From JAVWJP01 sp036638975 (GTDB lineage: Bacteria > Bacillota > Clostridia > Oscillospirales > Ruminococcaceae), in contig JAVWJP010000030.1 in NCBI GenBank assembly GCA_036638975.1, positions 1 to 9,782 on the forward strand: 9,782 nucleotides of DNA, given 5' to 3'. Of the stretch, positions 6,867 through 9,782 are shown piece by piece. The notes below the pieces were generated by a model that worked only from the letters and a program-made list of their open reading frames with translations, was not told where the DNA came from and did no database searches. How positions within the stretch are numbered: the first letter of the stretch is position 1; every line of letters starts with the position of its first letter. Both the position numbers and the translations under genes were made by a program.

Positions 6867-7136
6867 ATGTGCAACAATATAAAAGACGAAGCACAATGCT
6901 TTGTTTATATGCTGCGCTGTGGCGATGACAGCCTTTATACAGGTTGGACAAATGACATAAAAGGCAGGGTAAGGGCGCATAAAAGCGGCAGGGGGGCAAA
7001 ATATACAAAATCTCATTTGCCCGTAGAGCTTGTATATACAGAGGCATTTTTAACAAAGCAAGAGGCTATGAAGCGCGAAGCTGCAATAAAAAAGCTTAGC
7101 AGAGTAGAAAAACTTTTGCTCATAAACAAAATATAA
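6867..7136 (+). CDS. GIY-YIG domain protein, UPF0213/YazA-type
   Basis: An 89-residue protein made almost entirely of one GIY-YIG nuclease fold. The two strand motifs appear as VYMLRC (13-18) and LYTGWT (23-28), followed by R34 and H38 and a helix EAMKREAAIKKL (66-77) with candidate catalytic glutamates. This is the usual size and form of the UPF0213 (YazA/YhbQ) group of stand-alone bacterial GIY-YIG proteins, whose members are inferred to be DNA nucleases; the cellular role is poorly defined. Its ATG is 7 bases after the stop of the flavoprotein gene, and its AAGG (6853-6856) lies inside that gene, suggesting translational coupling. The next promoter begins right after its stop codon. Unlike homing endonucleases it has no DNA-recognition extension, so I do not read it as a mobile-element gene. 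Confidence 0.88.
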   Translation: MCNNIKDEAQCFVYMLRCGDDSLYTGWTNDIKGRVRAHKSGRGAKYTKSHLPVELVYTEAFLTKQEAMKREAAIKKLSRVEKLLLINKI

Positions 7137-7137
7137 A

Positions 7138-7166
7138 TTGCATTGCTTTGCAAAATGTGTTATTAT
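7138..7166 (+). promoter_or_regulatory. Extended -10 promoter for the bactofilin gene
   Basis: TTGCAT (7138-7143), a 17-base spacer, then TATTAT (7161-7166) with TGT immediately upstream (7158-7160), an extended -10. The -35 starts one base after the stop of the GIY-YIG gene, so the bactofilin has its own promoter although no terminator separates it from the upstream unit. Confidence 0.6.
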
Positions 7167-7203
7167 ATCGTACATATGGATAATGCAGAGGAGATGACCT
7201 CAA

Positions 7204-7692
7204 ATGGCGGCTGAAAACGTTTTTTCCGGCGATAATGAATATGACAAAACTGTGATACAGCGCGGTGTTGTTCTTCGCGGTGATATTTCTACAACAGGTG
7301 ATGTCGATTTATGGGGTAACCTTGTCGGCAACATGAAGGCAAATGGCGACGTACGCGTAGGCGGTAAAATTCGCGGCGATATAAATGCGGACAGGATAGG
7401 CGTTTATGCGGGTGCAGTACAGGGTGACATTACAGGTGTGCGAGAAATCACCTTAGATGAAGAAGCAATTGTGGTGGGTAACCTTGTCTGTAACGATGAT
7501 ATTACTGTTTATGGTAAAATAAAAGGCAATCTTACTGCAAATGGCAGGGCCACGCTGCAAAGTGCCGCACAGATGATAGGCGATGTTACAGCAAGGCTTA
7601 TTTCGCTTAATGAGGGTGCAAGAGTGCGCGGCAAGGTAACTATGGCAAGCAATTCGCCGGATATTGACTTTGATATTGATATTAAAATTTAA
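7204..7692 (+). CDS. Bactofilin (polymer-forming cytoskeletal protein)
   Basis: A 162-residue bactofilin (DUF583 family). After a short polar N-terminal tail (1-17) comes a run of short beta repeats with recurring G, V/I and D/N (for example GDISTTGDVDLWGNLVG, then GKIRGDINA, GAVQGDITG, GKIKGNLTA and GDVTARLISLNEGARVRG), the right-handed beta-helix pattern of the fold. A short acidic tail (SPDIDFDIDIKI) ends the protein. Bactofilins polymerise without nucleotide into membrane-associated filaments that localise cell-wall enzymes, shape determinants or stalk and sporulation proteins. AGAGGAG at 7187-7193 lies 10 bases before the ATG. It has its own promoter (7138-7166) and a strong terminator (7702-7730), so it is probably monocistronic. 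No peptidase or wall hydrolase sits beside it in the window, so its client is unknown. The following gene encodes a secreted Ig-like protein, but a transcriptional break separates them. Confidence 0.93.
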   Translation: MAAENVFSGDNEYDKTVIQRGVVLRGDISTTGDVDLWGNLVGNMKANGDVRVGGKIRGDINADRIGVYAGAVQGDITGVREITLDEEAIVVGNLVCNDDITVYGKIKGNLTANGRATLQSAAQMIGDVTARLISLNEGARVRGKVTMASNSPDIDFDIDIKI

Positions 7693-7701
7693 TATTTTAC
7701 T

Positions 7702-7730
7702 GCTGCCCATTGTTTTGGGCAGCTTTTTTT
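7702..7730 (+). terminator. Rho-independent terminator after the bactofilin gene
   Basis: GCTGCCCA (7702-7709) pairs perfectly with TGGGCAGC (7716-7723) across a 6-base loop and is followed by seven T residues (7724-7730). It is a canonical intrinsic terminator 9 bases after the stop codon. Confidence 0.93.
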
Positions 7731-7811
7731 ATATATTTATCTGCAAGGTTAAAAATGTTACAAATATAAATACTTTTTTACAGCACTATAGCCAAAGTTT
7801 GAATTTTTGTC

Positions 7812-7839
7812 TTGAAAAATATAAATAAACCTTTATACT
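7812..7839 (+). promoter_or_regulatory. Sigma-A-type promoter for the secreted Big_2 protein gene
   Basis: TTGAAA (7812-7817), a 16-base spacer and TATACT (7834-7839). The start would fall near 7846, leaving about 40 bases of leader with GAGGAGG at 7873-7879. Confidence 0.55.
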
Positions 7840-7886
7840 TAAGAAGCAACAAATGGTTTAACAAAAAAGCATGAGGAGGAAACAGG

Positions 7887-9590
7887 ATGAAAACGCACAC
7901 TACAGGCAGACGGATACTAAGCCTTATTCTGGCAGTGTCAATGACATTTTCCATGGGGCTTACAAGCGCCTTTGCGGCGAGCGGTAGCCGGGCGACAAAC
8001 TCGGGTGACTCGGGTGTTATAAGTGTAACATTAAGCACCAATGAGGACAACATTTTTGTAGGCAAATATATTGATATTACTGCAACAGTGCTGCTCGATA
8101 GCGGCTCAACAGCTAAAACAGATGTTACATGGAGGTCTGATAAGGAAGCAGTAGCTACAGTAGACAATAACGGTCGCGTAACGGCAGTAGCGCTTGACGA
8201 TGGCGCCGGCACTGGTTATGCAACTATTACAGCAACTTCAGCGTATGACACAACGAAGAAGGCTTCTGCGAAGATTTATATATCAGAGGTCAAAGGTATA
8301 GAGGTAACTCCTAAGGAAGTCAAGCTTATTAACGGCGACTCTAGCCAGCTTAAAGCAGATGTAACCGTGTTCTCAAAATTTCCTGGAGTTAAAGAAGGCA
8401 CTGTTACGTGGACGTCTGATAATACAGCAGTGGCTACAGTGGACAAGAACGGTCTTGTAAAGGCAGTGGGCGATGGAGATGCAAAGATTTATGCACAATC
8501 AGATATTGCCCCAGCTATAAATGGTTTTGCTACTATTAATGTAAAGCCGGCTTCTCTATCAATAGATGCTACACCGGCTTCGATTGATTTTGGCAGAAAC
8601 TTAGTAAACAAAATGCCTAATGAGAAAACAGTTACAGTTAAAAATACAGGTAATCGAGATGTTACCTTGGTACAGCCTACAAGCAAGGCTTATGAAGTGA
8701 GCAAGCTTAGTGTACTAGACCTTGCGGTTGGTAAAACTGCTACATTTACAGTAAAACCCTTAGCTGCAACAATGGCAAAACTGGGCGAATACAACGAGAG
8801 TATTAAAATAAGCACAACAAAAACTGCAATTGATACAGTTGATGTAAAAATGCTAGTGATGTCTAATGACACATCCGGTGGTGGTAATAACAATTCTTCT
8901 TCAGGTACAACAACACCTTCAGCACCTTCAGCTACCGCACCAAGCGATAACGTTTCGGCAAATGGCGAGGTAAGAGCCGAGAGCGTTAAAGAAGAAACAA
9001 AAGTAGCAATACAAAACGCTTTAAAAGCAGCGGCAGCAGCAGGCAAGCCGACAGCAGGCGGTGTAACCGCAACTGTTATGGTTAAAAATGCCGAGTCGAT
9101 TTCTGTAGCTACGCTTACAGAAATGGCAGCTACAGCTAAAGCGGCAGGCGGCAAGGTAGAGCTTAAGGCTGACACAGTAGATGCAACAGGCGCAGTAACA
9201 GCAAGGCTTTATATAGACCCTGCAGCGGCGGCAAAGCTTAAAGGCGAAATAAAGCTTGGCGTTAAAACAGACGAAGCAGCAACACAGGCAACAAAAGAAG
9301 CTTTCAAAAACTTCGATAACAAAATGGCAGTTGCAAGCTTTGCACAGCAAGGCAGCTTTGGTATGGCTATAAAAGTAGCTGTAAAAGTAGACTTAACAGG
9401 TCTTAATACAAAAACCCTTGTGTTTACTTCCTTTGATAAGAAAACAGGCAAATGTGTTCAGCTTCCAAAAACCGCTTATACAATAGACAAAAACGGTTAC
9501 ATTCATTTTACAACCTCTATGGGCGGCGAAATTCTCATCACAGATAAGCCACTTGTAAAGAAAGCCCCTGCAAAAGCAGCTGCAAAGTAA
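7887..9590 (+). CDS. Secreted surface protein: two Big_2 Ig-like domains, ASH-like domain, linker, unknown C-terminal domain
   Basis: A 567-residue exported protein. GAGGAGG at 7873-7879 lies 7 bases before the ATG. A Sec signal peptide is clear: RR at 8-9, a hydrophobic core (10-24), and likely cleavage after SAFA (30). Two bacterial Ig-like group 2 (Big_2) domains follow (about 44-133 and 134-222), each with the hallmark TW-SD...AVATVD-NG-V-AV. Residues 223-325 form another beta domain resembling ASH/HYDIN-type Ig folds (IDFG, then TVTVKNTG). A low-complexity Ser/Gly/Asn/Thr/Pro/Ala linker (326-360) leads to an Ala-rich alpha/beta domain (361-553) I do not recognise, ending with a basic KKAPAKAAAK tail. 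There is a single cysteine (523) and no LPXTG, SLH, dockerin or membrane anchor, so it is secreted or held non-covalently. The gene stands alone between a promoter and a terminator. Big_2 domains usually serve adhesion or spacing; the actual ligand is unknown. Confidence 0.88.
   Translation: MKTHTTGRRILSLILAVSMTFSMGLTSAFAASGSRATNSGDSGVISVTLSTNEDNIFVGKYIDITATVLLDSGSTAKTDVTWRSDKEAVATVDNNGRVTAVALDDGAGTGYATITATSAYDTTKKASAKIYISEVKGIEVTPKEVKLINGDSSQLKADVTVFSKFPGVKEGTVTWTSDNTAVATVDKNGLVKAVGDGDAKIYAQSDIAPAINGFATINVKPASLSIDATPASIDFGRNLVNKMPNEKTVTVKNTGNRDVTLVQPTSKAYEVSKLSVLDLAVGKTATFTVKPLAATMAKLGEYNESIKISTTKTAIDTVDVKMLVMSNDTSGGGNNNSSSGTTTPSAPSATAPSDNVSANGEVRAESVKEETKVAIQNALKAAAAAGKPTAGGVTATVMVKNAESISVATLTEMAATAKAAGGKVELKADTVDATGAVTARLYIDPAAAAKLKGEIKLGVKTDEAATQATKEAFKNFDNKMAVASFAQQGSFGMAIKVAVKVDLTGLNTKTLVFTSFDKKTGKCVQLPKTAYTIDKNGYIHFTTSMGGEILITDKPLVKKAPAKAAAK
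8124..8468 (+). repeat. Pair of 66-base direct repeats inside the Big_2 region
   Basis: The segments 8124-8189 and 8403-8468 align without gaps and, by hand count, match at 54 of 66 bases. They encode the most conserved part of each Big_2 domain (TWRSDKEAVATVDNNGRV and TWTSDNTAVATVDKNGLV). Nucleotide similarity this high points to duplication within the gene, or gene conversion, and not only to shared fold. Confidence 0.8.
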
Positions 9591-9627
9591 ATATAGTTGC
9601 TAAAAAAGCGTCCTAATTCATTGTTAT

Positions 9628-9670
9628 ACAAGCGCTCAACAGTGTAAGCTGTTGGGTGCTTGTGCTTTTT
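9628..9670 (+). terminator. Rho-independent terminator after the Big_2 protein gene
   Basis: The arms 9628-9642 and 9649-9663 pair over 15 bp, including two G-U pairs, around the loop TGTAAG. They are followed by GC and five T residues (9666-9670). A second possible outer pairing, AAAAAGC (9603-9609) with GCTTTTT (9664-9670), would cap the same structure. Confidence 0.88.
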
Positions 9671-9675
9671 AAGTA

Positions 9676-9702
9676 TTGACAGGGCTATATTTGCGGTATA
9701 TT
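9676..9702 (+). promoter_or_regulatory. Candidate upstream promoter at the right edge
   Basis: A consensus -35 TTGACA (9676-9681) is followed by TATATT (9697-9702) at a short 15-base spacing, or by TATTTA (9699-9704) at 17. It begins 6 bases after the T-run of the preceding terminator. The -10 match is imperfect, so activity is uncertain. Confidence 0.35.
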
Positions 9703-9755
9703 TACAGTAAATTTGTTTTTATTTGCAAAAAAGCAAAAAAAGGTGAAAAAAAGCG

Positions 9756-9782
9756 TTGACAACAGAAAGAAGCTATGGTAAT
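9756..9782 (+). promoter_or_regulatory. Strong promoter cut by the window end
   Basis: A consensus -35 TTGACA (9756-9761), a 17-base spacer, and the start of a -10, TAAT (9779-9782), preceded by the extended -10 TGG (9776-9778). A-tracts between 9726 and 9753 sit where an UP element would bind RNA polymerase alpha subunits. The rest of the -10 and the gene it serves lie outside the window. Confidence 0.55.

Noticed and set aside
8690..9350. Antisense frames of 161 and 109 codons opposite the secreted protein gene
   Set aside because: They arise from the Ala/Thr-rich coding strand and have no start signals or plausible protein composition.
1..9782. Search for CRISPR arrays, tRNA or rRNA genes, riboswitches, toxin-antitoxin, restriction or phage-defence genes
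   Set aside because: No regularly spaced repeats, no cloverleaf-like sequence and no coding frame of these families was seen on either strand.

Overview
The window looks like chromosomal DNA from an anaerobic, low-to-moderate-GC Firmicute of the class Clostridia, perhaps of the Oscillospiraceae/Ruminococcaceae type. The basis is the AT-rich intergenic DNA with sigma-A-type promoters, strong AGGAGG-type ribosome binding sites, a class III (Firmicute-type) fructose-1,6-bisphosphatase, a clostridial-style FeoB core (GFGCNAAGV, HWPCSTT) and a PRK06851-type P-loop protein. The assignment rests on gene families, not on a marker gene. All eight protein genes lie on the + strand.

Left edge (1-952): the first ~53 bases resemble the terminus of an IS3-family (IS150-like) insertion sequence. 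After 59 bases of unassigned AT-rich DNA comes the C-terminal third of a ferrous iron transporter FeoB. The GTPase half is missing and no ribosome binding site is visible, so this is probably a gene remnant.

Housekeeping block (1028-6044): a duplicated P-loop ATPase of the PRK06851 type whose second nucleotide site is degenerate is followed by a hairpin. A 329-base intergenic stretch then carries an inverted repeat and a good promoter, which probably drives an ABC-F ATPase and the class III fructose-1,6-bisphosphatase (fbp) as a two-gene unit ending in a hairpin terminator.

Small-gene block (6126-7730): an extended -10 promoter drives a two-gene unit, a flavodoxin-fold FMN protein with an Isf-like CX2CX2CX5C motif and a GIY-YIG protein of the UPF0213/YazA type. 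A bactofilin (polymer-forming cytoskeletal protein) follows with its own extended -10 promoter and a textbook terminator.

Surface block (7812-9670): one monocistronic gene encodes a secreted protein with a signal peptide, two Big_2 Ig-like domains, an ASH-like beta domain, a Ser/Thr/Gly/Asn linker and an unrecognised C-terminal domain. It ends at a strong terminator. The last ~110 bases hold two promoter-like sites in tandem, the second with a consensus -35 and A-tracts upstream, pointing to a highly expressed gene just beyond the window.

I found no CRISPR array, restriction system, toxin-antitoxin pair or other clear defence or mobile system. The most interesting items are the feoB truncation next to the IS-like end, the orphan C-terminal domain of the secreted protein, the pseudo-ATPase half of the PRK06851-type protein, and the promoter pair at the right edge.
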